Positions 32,257 through 45,877 of a DNA stretch of 64,000 nucleotides are shown in pieces; position 1 is the first letter of the stretch, and every line of letters starts with the position of its first letter. The notes under the pieces were generated by a model. That model was not told the origin of the DNA, made no database searches, and was given only the letters and a program-made list of their open reading frames with translations. The position numbers and the translations under genes were made by a program. The DNA lies in NCBI RefSeq assembly GCF_000002075.1, contig NW_004797628.1, positions 414,972 to 478,971 on the forward strand, in the 5' to 3' direction. Source of the stretch: Aplysia californica. Taxonomy: Eukaryota > Mollusca > Gastropoda > Aplysiida > Aplysiidae.

Positions 32257-35200
32257 AGTGTTCTGATAAATTGGCTTTAGTATTGAGCTACGCAAAATTT
32301 GCATTTATAATCCATTTGGCTCTTTCTGGTATTCCCTGAAGGTAATTAAGGCTGTGTGTCTACAGCAATTCAACTTTGTTTGAATCTCAGCACATGTAGT
32401 TTGGAATACCTTGGGCTCCAAAAGTATGGGTCTTTCACTCTTGGGATTTCTTGACAGCAGCCATGATTTGATAATGTTGGTGTTTGTTGAGTTAAAGAGA
32501 AGTCTTTGGAAGAGGTTTTTATGTACTTGCAAAAAAAACCAAGAGGGTTGACCAGAGAAACAACAGGGACAGTGAAGAAGGACCTGCCAGTTGTGCTCTC
32601 TGACCACTTGCTTGATCATGTTACGGGTCCACGCATAGAGAATAGTATTACTGATTCAACCACCTAGCACTGTTGACCAGGACCAGGACTTTGATCTTCA
32701 GCTTTTATTGATGTAGTCTGTTACTGTAGCTTATATCCCAACTCACACTCACCCCACCTGCCATGCATATTGTCGGCGAAAGATTTTTATCATATATATA
32801 CTATTTCATAATTGATGGAGTAAACAATTATAACATACTATTTTTTTTTTTTTATTGCTTTCATGTTATGTCATGTTGTTCTGCAATCAGTGTTAAAAAC
32901 AACAACAAAAAAAAGGAATCTAAATCAAAATGTTCTATTTAGTTTTCCTTTGAGAAGTCTGTGAATCTTATGTTCCAATTATGTGATTGAACTGCGATTT
33001 TCCTTAATGGTGCTGAGTTAAGAGCCTTTTGTGCTGGAATTTTTAATGAGTAGATACAGAATAAAAACGAAATGAAAATGCAAATATCACTCGACCCTGT
33101 ACTGTTTGAGAAATGTGAACATATATGCAAGACCCAGTCCAGGGATATATTTAACTACAGTCTGTGAATTTACAGCCTTTTTGTTTTCTATTTCCAGAAA
33201 AAAATTTTTGCCATAATTTTCAAGTCGGAGAAGACTTGCCAGGCTTGATCTATGCACGTTGGATTGTTACCTGTGTGCTCTGGCACTTGTGGGCCATGGT
33301 GTATCTTGTTCTCATTCTGTTGTTGTTACATTTCATGAAATTTGATGGTGGGCCTTACAGATATACCTATGAATTTAGGAGTTGATCAACAAATCTAGTC
33401 ATATGTAATTATGTTATTGTAGATGTGATGCTGCTGCCTGTGTTTGAAAGGCATTTGTACACGTATATAGAGTATATTCATAATTGCATATTCTTTGTAT
33501 TGCTGAATCAGAATGTGTTTAGCATTGTCTGAGTTATGTACAGGTGTTTTACTATAAGTCTCTGAGTTGCCTACTGTTCTCATTAAAGGTCTTGTTTTTG
33601 GTTTTTTTTCCCGAGAACTTCATTATGTCATAATGGTCCGTCTCTTCTTTTCTTGCTTTTCACATTATCAGGTATGCAATGATGTGCTTATGTTCATTTT
33701 TTTTCCTCGTTGGAAGATGTTAGTTGTGTAAGGAGACCTAATACTGTATCTGGAGGGAAAGTCATGTTGTATGTATACTCTCATAGTATGAAAGCAACAG
33801 GAAGAGAACTATCAAAGAATATGACAGGATCAGCCAGTTTTTTCTTTAAAGGAACCACGGCACCTTCAGAAGAACTTTATGTGATATGCTTTGGAGCTTG
33901 TTTTTTTTTGTGGTCTCTCTGTCATGTGTGGACATTTGAATGGACACTGCCCAGACGGTTCCATCCATCATCTATGACTTGCGTCTGGCCTTTCAAGTTG
34001 AGCTTGCACCACATAGCTACTGATGAATTAATTTTGACTATTCTTTTGTCGGAGGATGTAAAATAGCAATAACTTTAGCATGATAGTCCCATTTGTGGGT
34101 TTTTACATAATGTCTTTGTAGACATAACTGAACTGAGCATACTCCCAAACCTGTTTATAGTTTTGACTTCTCTTTTAAGTCAATTTCTATGCCTTCATAT
34201 TCTTTATCTCTGTTCCTTGTGGTAATCTCCAGCTTTCTTTTAGCAAATGGGTGACGATTGTCCATAATATGCCAAATTCTTGTCATGTTGAGCTGGACTC
34301 TTTCACATCTCCCTTGTAATGGTTCCTGTAGTAATATGCAACCATTTTCTTGCAGTTCCACGAGTGGAGTTTTCGCTTCTGTGGTTGTGAAAAGAAAAAA
34401 AATTTCTTAAAAATTCTTCCTTAAAGGCAATATGTTGAGATTGAATCGACAGAGCTTATTATATAAAATATGAGCAGTCAGGGGAGTGTGGTGTTCAAGT
34501 TCAGAATAAATTAGTCTCCAAACTTAAACATAATTGTGGGTTCTTGCTGTTACTTTTGAGAATGTTAATCAAAAAAATTAAATTTTGCACATGTATGGTT
34601 TAAGTTATGGACTAACATTGTCAGTTGACTGACATTGTGTGTAATTGTGAACTCGTGTATCATCAGTATTTGTAACCTGGAGGCGAATTAAGTTACTAAC
34701 ATGGCCTTAAACTCTTTATAGCTGGTTAATTTGCTATGGCAGCTCTTGTCTTTCCTCTTCACGCACTGTCGCCACTCTTTTAGGCAAAGAAGCATGACTG
34801 TCTGTTGTACATGTTACATCAACTGATGATTTTACTTCATCATGGACATCTCAGAATTAAAGATGACACTGATGTCTTGTGCACAGCCTCCACCATCATG
34901 TTTTGTTCTCCTAATGTGTTTGTATGTGTGTGTGTGTGTGTGTGTGTATGTGTGTTGGGGAGGGGGGGGGGGGGTGTTATTTACTCTTTCCAAAGCATGT
35001 GCATAATTTGGCTAATGGCTAATCCATGACTGGCATTGCAACCTGAGCACTCTTTCAATTTGTTCAGTGTTATTCCCTTCTCTGAGATGTCATCCTCTGG
35101 GGTAGATTGAGATTCTCAATGTCCATTAAAAAGATAGAAGTAAGTCTTTGTGGACCTTTTATACATTTCTTTTATTTATGCATTTGTAAAGAATACTTTA

Positions 35201-38200
35201 CAGCAGGTAGTTTTCATTTCTTCATCATGTTCAGATGTGCTTTTACTCGTATTATATTATTATAATGACATTACTGCAGTGGAATGTCAGGCTAGGTTTC
35301 TTTTATATAAAAAACTTTACTGTTTTGGTGATGATTTTGGACAACTGTTGTACGTGTATAAGATGAGCATAATTATGTTTGATTTATGTTTTTTTCCCTT
35401 GTGTTGCTAGATCTAGACCATAAATCTGTTTTTAAAATAAAAAAAGAACACGACTGCAGGAAATTTTCATTTTTCCAAAAAATTGTCATAAAACCGGAAA
35501 GTATGTATTAAAATAAATAATAAGTCCATCATTCAATCGAGTGTATTATATAATTTTCATCTTATTTGATAAGAACTTTCTTTCAGGGAAATGCATAATA
35601 AAGAAGATTTACAAGAAAGCTGACCCGACACAATATTGGCATGAAGGTCTATTCTGGATCTCCAAAAGTTGTGTCTTTGATGCATGTTATGATCGCAAAG
35701 CACTGTGTCATTTGTCCTCAGATGGGGAACCACGTAGGCTGTAGGATTAATTTCGTAGATCTATGCACTGTCATGGTCAGAGATTTGAAAGTTCTTGTTT
35801 CCCCCCTTCCTCTCAGCCAAGGAGGCATATTTTTATGCTCATGGCTCACTGTCAGCTGCTGAACTGTACAGTTAATGTTGACAACTATCCTGTAATATTA
35901 TGAAGTGATGTGCAGTGTATGTTCCCATCTGGTGCACTGTGGGATTGTGGTTATACCCTTTGCCGTTGCACATAGGAAGAGTGAGTGAGATACTTAGGCA
36001 GAGAAGTTACCTGTCAGCAGGGATTGAGTCCCACTTAGTCTTACTTAGCCCTGACAGGCAGAGCTGCAGCAACCAGCCTCCTAAATGGTCTTGACCTGTG
36101 CCTTCGCGGTCAAAACATTTTACAACCAGTCCCTTTAGTGCTTACATTGTGCTGACTCAGAAGTTTATGAAGTTTCAAATACTTCTGTTCCCAGCTGATC
36201 TCGCCACTGATGGTCTTACGGGGTTTAACCCTGGCTTTGTGGAGTGAAAGGGTGTTGCTGTCTCAATATGCATGTACAACCCTTCACTCTCCCTATACCA
36301 TGCATGGTTGAGGAGGGCCCTGGAATGGTTGCTCTTTTATTTCTTTTCACTGTTACCATTACTCTATTCTGATCCAGAAGAAATGTAACTAATTGTGCGG
36401 AGTTGCCATTAAGCGTAGCCCACCAACTCTCCTTACCATGCCTTTGCTATCTGTATTTCTTCTTTCGCTTTCTTTTGCACATGAACACTTGCTCGCTCTT
36501 TCACTCTTTAACATTACAGCATTAGATAAGGCTATGATGAATGAATTTAGCTGGGTGGGCTGCAGGAGTAGATGTTGATGCTCAGATTCTCTTTTTTTTT
36601 TTGTCTGTGGCTTTTAAAACATTGGATAAAAAGGAATCGACCAGGCTGTGTTGTATTGATGCATTTTAATTATTTTTCTTATGTGTGACATGGATGTGAT
36701 GAGGTTCATGTGAGACTTTTATTGAAAGGAAATTGCTTTTAAATCAACCGATGAAGAATACAGATTTGTACTCCTTGTAATTTTTACTTTCAGAGCTTGT
36801 CAAACTTGTTTTTCTCTCTGCGGACTGTATAGCACCGCATCTGTGAATGAGCCGTAAGAATACAGCACCTTGTTGATTTATCAGCTCTTGCTTCACCTTT
36901 TTATGGGATGACGGCAATGCCCAAGATTACTTTCAGCTATGAGCACCTTTTACCCCGTGTCGTTTCTATTGGTTACCTGAGCCTTTTGTATTTCCACTTT
37001 GGACACCTCTCTGCACTTGATGGTTCCATTATTCTGACTTGAGCTGCCTTCACGCATATTGCCTATTTTCATTACGTGCAAACTTGTTTCGTTCTACCTG
37101 TACTTTTTTAAAATGTCTTGAGTAAATTAAAATTAATCTGTGTATTGATGATTGATGCATGTCGCATGGCTGGACCAACGAGCCCAGTGTGGTTATTTTA
37201 CTTGTAGAATGGACATCCTACCCTCGTCTTCTTAGATTCAAAATGTTTACTTGTAGGCCCCTACTTGGATGGCAGCAGCACCTGGAATAATTACATTTAT
37301 CTTTGAAAGTAAGAAATGGGGAAAAACATTGGCATTTGAAAGTCTTTTTATTGGAAACCATAATGAAATAGATTTTAATTTAGTACAGAACCGTTGAAGT
37401 TTTATGCTCATCCTTTTTTTGTTTTTTTTTGTTAATAGTAGTCAGTATTTTGTGTGCATGTGAATGGCATGTTTATTTGAGCTGATGTCATTCAGTATCC
37501 AGTTTTTTCTGCACTTATAACAATACATTCACTTCTCCTGTCATGATTTTCTTTAGGATGATTTATTTTTGTGTCTTTACCTTGGATGCCTTATTCTATG
37601 CATGTTCAATGTTATTGTTATTGACCACTCTTGCGAGTTGGCCTCAGATTTTTGAGGTAATTTGTTGTCCAGCCACACTGTTTTGAATGCATCCAGGTAA
37701 GCTTTTTGACGTAAACTTTTGAACTCTGTACAGAAAGATGTGTAGTAATCTTGGTCTGTGCAAATATCATATAAAGAACCTTTGTTTTGCTGCTTCCTTT
37801 TTTATTATGGGATGGGATGGGGTGGGGGATTGCGGTGTCGCAAAATATTATATAATGCCATCAAGTGCGTTAAAAACCTATAGAGGCATAAAAATTTAAC
37901 TGTTTCAACAGGAACAATGAAATACTATAAAAAATTATATGTTCGCTGTCTAATTCCCATGTAGGCACACATCTCTGTTTGGAATAGTGTTGAATCTTTT
38001 CATAGAACTACAAGGGCTGTGTTTCCTACTTTGTGTTGAAAGACTACTCTTTTGGTGTGTTGTTTGCATACATACCATTCTGCTATGAAAGGTCACATTT
38101 TTCTGGAACTTTCCTTGAGCCATGAGCTGCATTTAGTGTAGGGAGAGACACCCGTCTATTCCTTGTCTGCCGTTTTTAACATCCAAAAATGCTCCTAACT

Positions 38201-38485
38201 AGGATGTCACTGCCTTTGTTTAGCTCAAGCAGTTACGCTGTAGCAAGTGAAGGGGTTGTATTAGAGGTGTGGCTGGGGTTTTTTTCTCATATGATAGACA
38301 AGTACTTATTTGTGCATGTGTTGCAGCAATTTAGCATTGTAGAAGTGAGAAGAATAAGCATGTGGAGAGTATAGGGTAAAGTTCATGTGCATTACTTTCT
38401 GAAAGTTATTCTGTCACTTCCAAAAATTGATTAAAAAAGGGACTTAATTGATTCTCTGTATTGGTCAAAGAATGTGGGCTTTTAA
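32257..38485. other. Intergenic region, no supported gene
   Basis: T-rich on the + strand. It contains a (TG)n plus G-run (34920-34975). ORFs such as 33164-33385 and 33710-34066 have no recognisable domain and T-biased composition, and are taken as chance. Part of it may be 3' UTR of RASA1. Confidence 0.55.
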
Positions 38486-38610
38486 CACTTTGCAGTCACT
38501 ATAATGCGCCGGTGAAAATTGTCCGTTCCTGAGAAGTTTGTTGCAGTCACTCTCCTGGCTGGGTGACCAGATGGGGTATTTTGCACTGCTGGCTGTGGGA
38601 GTGCAAAGTG
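38486..38610. mobile_element. 125-bp TTAA-type MITE
   Basis: The ends CACTTTGCAGTCACT and (reverse complement of the right end) CACTTTGCACTCCCA are inverted. TTAA precedes the left end and TTAC follows the right. The same CACTTTGC terminus occurs at 50287-50368. Confidence 0.6.
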
Positions 38611-40340
38611 TTACAAAGGATTTTTTGTTTCAGTGATAATAATCAAGGACTCAAATCTTGTCAGTTACTGGTTGTACCTTTTTGCCAGTTGTAATGGAAA
38701 ACACAAAGCAAGAACCCTCCTGCCATGGCTAGATGAGTCATCTGCAGAAAACACTTGTTATGGTGCAAGTGTGACACGAAATAATCAATTTAAGATTGCC
38801 GGTTCATTTTGAGTTTGAGTCAAAAGAAACATTACCATACCGTTGTAATAGTTGTAAAGTTCATAAAACATGCTGTTAAGCGTGGATATGTGCTGTATAA
38901 ATGCAATCATAATCTTTATGTCGAGCATTTAGTGCTGGAAAATGAGACAAACAACAGCGGAGGTAAAGTAAAGATGTACGACCTACTAGTGGCATCATCC
39001 ATCCTACCACCAGGAGTTTCTCATGACAGTTACCAAGCAGAGAGTGCCGTTAACATACACCGTGTAGAAAGAAATCTAAAGTCGTTCTGCCTTGAAATAG
39101 TTTTAAATGTTCAAACCTCTGACACTAGTAAGAGATTGCATAATAGTTTTCGGCAGCTGTTTCTGTGTTCTTTTTCTCTAATTCTTTATAAACCTAGGTA
39201 GTGGTTTGCTGCATAATAAGTCTACTCTCTCTTCGATTAGATTACTTTTTCTTTGTCACTCTCAAATATCAAATATTTAATTGTTTAGTGATTTTAGGAA
39301 TTATGTGTTCTATGATTTGACAGAGACATTTTTATTTAATGTGAGGTTTTCCCTTGTAGTTCATGAACTTCGTATAAAAAAATTCTTTATGACTTTGCTC
39401 AAATTATTTTTCATTTGATTTTTTAACAAGTTTGTTATATTTTCATTTTTTGTCCCTCGCATCTTTCTATGAGATTTTCAAACTATTTGCAATGGTTTCA
39501 AAATAAAAAGGATACCGAAATGTTTGATATATTGAAATGAAAAATGAATCAAAGGAGTGCAAATGAATTCAGTCATTTGTCTTTATTATCAGGCATATTA
39601 TATTATTTATGTATATGAATATTTATATATATTTATATATATATATGCCGTCATATGATTCAATATTGTGGTATGTCAAAAATAAAAATAGGTTATGTTG
39701 TTGAGTTTGATGAGGATTATCGATTGGTCCTAGTCTCTGTTCCCTTCTTAAAACAGTAACGGATTTAGGCAAATTCAACATTTTGTATTAACATGTCCTT
39801 CACGAAATAAAAGTTTTTTTGTTTCTCCTGAAAACCTCATATTTTGACATACGACAATGATGAATTACAAAGATAACTTTACATATATATATATATATAT
39901 ACGTGTATATATATATATGCATTCATATATATAAATTTGTATACAGTTGTATTGAAAATGAATTCCTTACATATTTTGTTAAACTACCATACCATTGTCA
40001 TTGTTCAGCACCGATTTATAATTGTAAATTCCTGTATAGTAGAATTACATCAGTTACACTCCATGGATGTTTTCGTTTGCTTTTTTGTCAAGGAATATTC
40101 TAAATTTGAATTTGCTGGACTTAATACCCCCCCCCCCCCCCCCCCCAAAGTAAACAACACTGGCTTTTGTGGAGGCTTCATCCCTGTCAAAGCACAACAG
40201 CTAGTTCATTTTTCAAAAAATGACTTTTTTTTCTATAATTCTGTGTTCAAGATCTCTGTGAATGCAGAACACACTCACATATCATTGCTTCATTTGGGTC
40301 CTGGCTGAGAGTAAGACCTTGCTCATGTCAGTGTCTCTTC
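38611..40340. other. Intergenic, AT microsatellites and a C-run
   Basis: (TA)n stretches lie at 39620-39650 and 39883-39930 and a C-run at 40129-40146. The ORF at 38809-39201 has no recognisable family. Nothing else is supported. Confidence 0.5.
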
Positions 40341-40350
40341 AAGGAAAATG

Positions 40351-40526
40351 TTGTGGGTGTTTGACGGGTGCTCCAGTGCGGTTTGCTCCTTCTTTCCTAT
40401 CAAATATCTATCTTCCTTATTTCTACTTCTTCTTTTTTGTGTATGTTAATGTTACTCTCTTCTAAAAACTCTAACCTTTGGCACTTGACCGAATTGCGTG
40501 GCAAGTGCCTTAAAACTTTTACTAAA
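40351..40526 (+). mobile_element. Short CTAAAACTAAAA-tail SINE, copy c, with target-site duplication
   Basis: The body matches the family from gggtgctcc to taaaacttttactaaa. AAGGAAAATG flanks it on both sides (40341-40350 and 40527-40536), a 10-bp target-site duplication showing insertion by retroposition. Confidence 0.85.
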
Positions 40527-40675
40527 AAGGAAAATGCTGCCCTATCTAGGAGTCTCGGCTATCACCCCTTCTTTTATATTACTACTGCTGCTGTTCTAAT
40601 TATTTCTGTATCCAACGCCTAAACTTGATACTGTTGTGCAATGTCTGAAAACTCTTTTTATTTAGACATGCTCAG

Positions 40676-40840
40676 TGGGTGCTCTGTGTGGTTGGCTTCT
40701 TTCCTATCAAACATCTATCGTTTTTATCTCCCCTTCTTCTTTTTTATGTTTGTTATTCTCTTGTAACACCTGTAATCTTCTGGCGCTTATATGACCTTAT
40801 GCAGTTGCGAGCGCCGTAAAACCTCTACTAAAACTAAAAA
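40676..40840 (+). mobile_element. Short CTAAAACTAAAA-tail SINE, copy d, with 12-bp target-site duplication
   Basis: It starts TGGGTGCTCTGTGTGG and ends ACTAAAACTAAAAA. AGACATGCTCAG flanks it exactly on both sides (40664-40675 and 40841-40852). No clear Pol III box is seen in the head, so the origin of the head is unknown. Confidence 0.9.
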
Positions 40841-40852
40841 AGACATGCTCAG

Positions 40853-41821
40853 AACTACAGTGAAATCTGCTGAAACGGGAATCTGCAGGACCACAGGATT
40901 TTCTTTGGTTTAGAGAGGCTTGCTCAATTAGTGTTGATTGTCGACAGTGTTGAGCTGGAATACTTTACTTTTTCATCCTCTGTTGCCGTTAAGCGCTGAG
41001 GGGAGATGTAGTTTTCTATGGAAGGCCAGCTCCGAGCTGGAATGCCATGTTTAATTTTCTTTTTGAACGTTTTTTTCTTCTCATCTGCCTTTTTCAGTAA
41101 CTGAAATTTGAGCTGTAGGCTGCACACATTGTGCTTTTTCTTTGATGTTGTCAGCTTGCTTCATCTGCTGAACAGTCGCATAGGACAAATGAAAAAGTAG
41201 ATAGGTAAGAAAGAAAGCCCGATGCCAGCGACATGAAACAGACCATGCGCCTTTACATGCTCATTTGTACGGTGTATATCGTCGCTTTTAGATGAAACCG
41301 AACTTCTCCTATAGGTAGGGCAATGCCCTTTTTTGATGTAGGTCAAGATTTCCGGAAACCCCCGAAATCTGGTTTAGCCCGCTTGTCCTTAAAAGCGACC
41401 ATATATGTGAACTAGCTTCACGGAGACAATAGGCTATGACCAACAGAAGGTAGTGCAACAGACGTACATTTGCTTTCCTTGCTTCACTGGGCCCATATAC
41501 TATACACATTGTGTAGACCTATTGGTGTGTTTGATAAAGGTAGGCCTACATTGGCGATGCCGCTCACTGAACTGCAATTGACACAAATGAGTTCTCATAT
41601 TTCATCTGTTTTGCTATTTTACTTGAGGGTCACTCGTGAAGAATTAGACAGCATAACTGTTGAGCTTCTTTTCGGTTTAAAAATTTCAGCTAATTCCAAG
41701 TTTTCTTACAAAGACAAAGAAGAGAAAAAAATAGGGGATTTTACTTTCTTGTGGTTTTCCAGTTTTCGGATCAACCATGTTTGGTGTTTGTGGACTCCGC
41801 TATAGATATAGATATAGATAT

Positions 41822-41854
<33 letters not shown>

Positions 41855-42957
41855 TCAAAATTGTCCACGATTGCTAACCATTGTCAAGGTAATAAGTGGT
41901 TGTCATATAGGCCTACAGGTTGATGTCTGGAAAAGTGATATATTATTTTAAAAGGCAAGGGGGAAATTGGTCATTTGTAAAGATTGTCTTCGATACGTGG
42001 CCATTAAAGCTGGTTCAACTGTATGTATATAATTGTACAGTGGAATCCACTTTTCAACTCTATGAATATAATTGTACATGTACAACAATACGTTGCGCCC
42101 TACAAAAAGATGAAAGAAAGATAAAGAAAACTCAAAACAAATTTCAAAGAAGTTGGGAACAGTGTGAACAATAACTCGGTTAAATCACCAATTTTCAGAA
42201 CTTGTTTTATTATGCAATACTTTGAAAAATCTCGTACCCATTAGCTCTTAAGGGTCACAACATGTTATATATATGATTTTAATAAGCAGTTAACTCCACA
42301 ATAAGTTAAGAACGGAACAAACATTTTGTAGAAATTCAATACACATTTACAAACCAACAATCTACAAACTCTGCGTAGTGTTATCGTTTACTTAAAAACA
42401 AATTCACAGGTGTTATAAAATTATATTTTGACATTTATCAGTCACATTGAATTCTTAAAGAGCTAATTTCAAGGGAAATGTGTTATCAATCAGTAAATCA
42501 ACAGAAAGCATTTATCTTCGGCAAGCTGTTCAATTCTTCAAAGCCATCTGGAAAGCAACATTTTTCAGGAGAGGAAAAAAAACTTTAAATTCTTTTTTAA
42601 TAACTGTATCTACATTATGTTCCCCTTTTCTCACTGAAAAAAAAAATGATCATCTAAAATTTGAATTTAAACAAAATATTTTTTGAGTAGGCCTACATGC
42701 AACCAATACTAATACCACAGATTATGGAACTGAAATTGCAATTTACCAAAAAAAATTGTTTTTAAATCAGAATTTGGGGTTAAGTATGAACAGCAGACTG
42801 ACCTTATAGATCTTCTCTTCAGGCTCTCTAAAGATCCCTTTTGTTTTGAAAATCACTGTCCTGATATATAAAAACATCTCTGGGTTTTCATCAGTTTGTA
42901 TTATAATGATCAGAAGGCACAAGGTCAGGGTACAAATCCATATGAGTAACAAGTTAA
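40853..42957. other. Intergenic, (TAGATA)/(TA) microsatellite
   Basis: 41802-41851 is a (TAGATA)n passing into (TA)n. No gene is recognised. The + strand becomes A-rich after about 42 kb. Confidence 0.5.
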
Positions 42958-43477
42958 CTCACTCAGGCCTGGGGCCAAGGACCCGGTCTAATGACTGTAC
43001 CTAGTACTAGTAGTTTAAGATGTTTTTGTAAAATCGGAAAAAAAATACTAAATCAGCTTTAATCGCCATAATATTTCACGTACAATTTGTATAGTCATTA
43101 CATGGACTATTACTGTTAACAGAATTTGAAAATATTTGATAGTCTGAGAGATATTGTCACTTGAAAAAGGTCTTCAACATGCACTAAAAAGTGGCTTGGA
43201 TGACAGACCAAGACTCTTTCTTATTTCTCACTTCGTTACACGTACCACTTGCTAAGTTATTATCAATTGTAGGTCAAGAAAGCAACCTTTGCCCTTGTAA
43301 TAGTCTGTTTTCTTATTAAGAAATGGCTAAGGGTCACTTATAAAGTACAATAGCCTCTTCTTATTTGATGTGTGTTTATGTTAATAAGCAGTAGAAATTT
43401 CCATCCAGATACTTTCGGGTTCAGGGCCCAGCGCATAAGTGCCCAACCCGACTATATCGGGCTCAGGGCTGAGTGAG
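42958..43477. mobile_element. 520-bp TTAA-flanked MITE
   Basis: The left end CTCACTCAGGCCTGGGGCC and the reverse complement of the right end (CTCACTCAGCCCTGAGCCC) agree at 16 of 19 positions. TTAA lies directly outside both ends (42954-42957, 43478-43481). A TTAA target is typical of piggyBac-type transposons. No ORF inside. Confidence 0.75.
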
Positions 43478-43667
43478 TTAAACACAGGACCCATAGATGC
43501 AATGTGTTTTGAGCGCTTTTCTCTAGTCTACGCATAGCATAGCGAACAAAGGAGTTACATGTTACACAAGTGTGTGTGTTTCAATGTGGTGCTATACTTT
43601 AACTGGATTATTGGTTTCTCAACCATCTTTCAACATGCCAACCCCCCCCCCCCCCCCCCCCCCCCCT

Positions 43668-44050
43668 TTTTTTAATTTTTAAGGAGGAAAAAAAAAAAAA
43701 AAATCTTTAAAACCCGGGTCCCGGATTTTAAAAACAAATTTTTTTTTTTTTTTTAAGGGGGGGGGGGGGGGCCGAAAAAATTTCCCCCCAAATTCTTTGG
43801 GGTTCCGGGCCCCGGCCATAAGGGGACAAAATGCGTTCCCGGAGCCCGGGGGGGGGGGGGTTAACCCTGAAGAAATTCGCAAATTTTTTTGGGGCCTTTT
43901 TCTTTTTTTTCCCCAAAGCAAGGGGAAAAAAGGGTTTTTTACTTTTTTAAAAAAAAATATTTTGAAAAAAAAAAATATCTTTAACCGGGTTTTTGGTTTT
44001 CCAACCCTTTTTTAAAAATCCCACCCCCCCCCCCCCCCCCCCCCCCCCAC
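43668..44050. other. Probable assembly artefact: homopolymer-garbled duplicate
   Basis: From about 43778 the sequence follows 43390-43666 base by base in outline but with most mixed words turned into homopolymers. For example gggttcagggcccagcgcat becomes ggggttccgggccccggcca, and ctttaactggattattggtt becomes ctttaaccgggtttttggtt. Both copies end in long C-runs. This looks like an unpolished low-quality read joined at the C-run, not biological sequence. The ORFs in it should be ignored. Confidence 0.8.
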
Positions 44051-45877
44051 TTCTTCCAATTTAAATGATGAGAGAATATAAAAAAGACATCTATAACACA
44101 TGCCGATTCCTGACTTTTATAATCAATTTTTTATTTTTATTTTGAAGGTAGGCAGGTCGACCTTGACAATGGTTTTGGAACACAAAAAGAGTCACATTTG
44201 TGGTAGAGCTGGGCGATGAATCGATTCCGGAACCGATTCCCGCGGTTAGTGCTTCAATGGAAAAGTTCTGATTCTTTTTTACATAAACCAACAGTTACCA
44301 ATTACTATATTTATCAAAATTTTCTTCTTTTTAAAAAAAATTTTTGAAAAGAAAAATGTTGGTGTTGGTGCCTTGCTGTGTTTTGAAATCAAGGTCATCC
44401 TGGATCCTGAAGCTGCTTGAAGCCGACTAATTAACTGGAACTGGCTAGGTGTTGGATTCATCGGAAGTAATTGATACTTTGCCGGAAGTAATCATGTAAT
44501 TGTCTCATGGTCGGAACCAATCATGGACACCCGGAAGAAATCACAACAGTGGAAAGAAATTGGGTTCGGACTCGATTCCTATGATTCCTAGTATGCAATA
44601 ATCAGGAACCGCCCGCCACTAATTTGAGGCACATACCTAACAACAATAACAGTTTTTCTATCAAAAGTAACATCCACGATTAACATTTTCAAGAATAACA
44701 AATACCAAATATGAGAAAATGGGGCTATTGTGTTGCTGAAATAAATTTGTGGGTCTTTTGTACCACCATGGCGGATTTCATTGAATCCTCGAGAAGGAAA
44801 AAAATTATGGGAACAAAGTAAGCACAACTTGAATATTTCATGCACAGTATTCACGTTAATCTTGTCTCAATATAAAAAATAATACAATAAATAGACTGAG
44901 CATAAATGTACACTAAAAAACATAACCACCATTTACGACATTCATCAAACTATTGCACAACATTATATCAGCCAAGGGGAAGCAGTTTGTACAAATTAAA
45001 AAAAATATAAAACCAAAGGTTTTAAAAATATTTGTAAAATCTTGGACCTCTCATTCAAAATTGTCTAAGTCTAAGTAAATGTATTACAAAGTTTCAGCAG
45101 TGGACTGCTTTTTCTCTTGCTTTAGATTGATATGCACATGTAGAAGTTTTATAAAATGAAAGACAAGTTTTGAAATGCAGCGTCATAAACTTAAAATGCC
45201 ATTACTATTACTTTCAACCCTTGCCCGCCCAAGCCAGAAGCTCACAGCTTGATTCAGCCAGGTTTTGACAAGACCATCCAAGGGTGAACTTCACACTATT
45301 CACGATTCACAGGGTGCAAAACCAACACTTAAAAGACCATTGTTTTTTTTAGAAAACTTGAAAAGTAGAAATCAACGAAAGTCGAACTCTCAGGATTTTT
45401 TTTTTCAGAGACTCCCATTAGCATCGCATTCATTCGGACAGGCTGTAGAATTGACTAGCTTCAAGACAACAACTGGCCGTCCAATCAGTGAGCGTATGAT
45501 CCTTAATTTAAACAGAAATAGCCAACTTAGTAGGCCTACTTCAAGTAATGGTCAGCATATCATATATGAAACTAACAAAATATTGCAGCCTTAAAAAAAA
45601 AAGACATGTTATATTCTCATCCAGTGTGGAGAAAAGAAATATCCAAAGCTAACATTTCATTTTCAGACACTAGAAAATATTTCCTGTTTAGAAACTTCCA
45701 AATTAATATTTCTGAATTTCAGGTCTAATTTTGCATTAGTCATATTGCTAACACTTTCAACTGGACTGCTTCAGTGTACTTATCCATGTTGTCCGCCTCC
45801 CCATGGCTGATTCATCATTTAAAAGTTTGATGGATGTACATGTATTAGCACATGGCTATACAAATGCTATTTATTAT
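44051..45877. other. Intergenic, no supported gene
   Basis: 44205-44590 is rich in ggaaccgattcc / cggaagtaat words and looks like an unclassified repeat. The ORF at 45265-45594 has no recognisable domain. Confidence 0.45.

Noticed and set aside
32305-34066. Several 70-120 codon ORFs in the intergenic region
   Set aside because: No recognisable motif, mixed strands and low-complexity composition. Kept as non-coding.
38809-39201. 130-codon + strand ORF
   Set aside because: No recognisable domain, no splice or Kozak support and T/A-biased composition typical of the region; taken as chance.
43679-44015. Overlapping ORFs rich in Pro, Lys and Phe
   Set aside because: They fall in the garbled homopolymer duplicate that is probably an assembly artefact.
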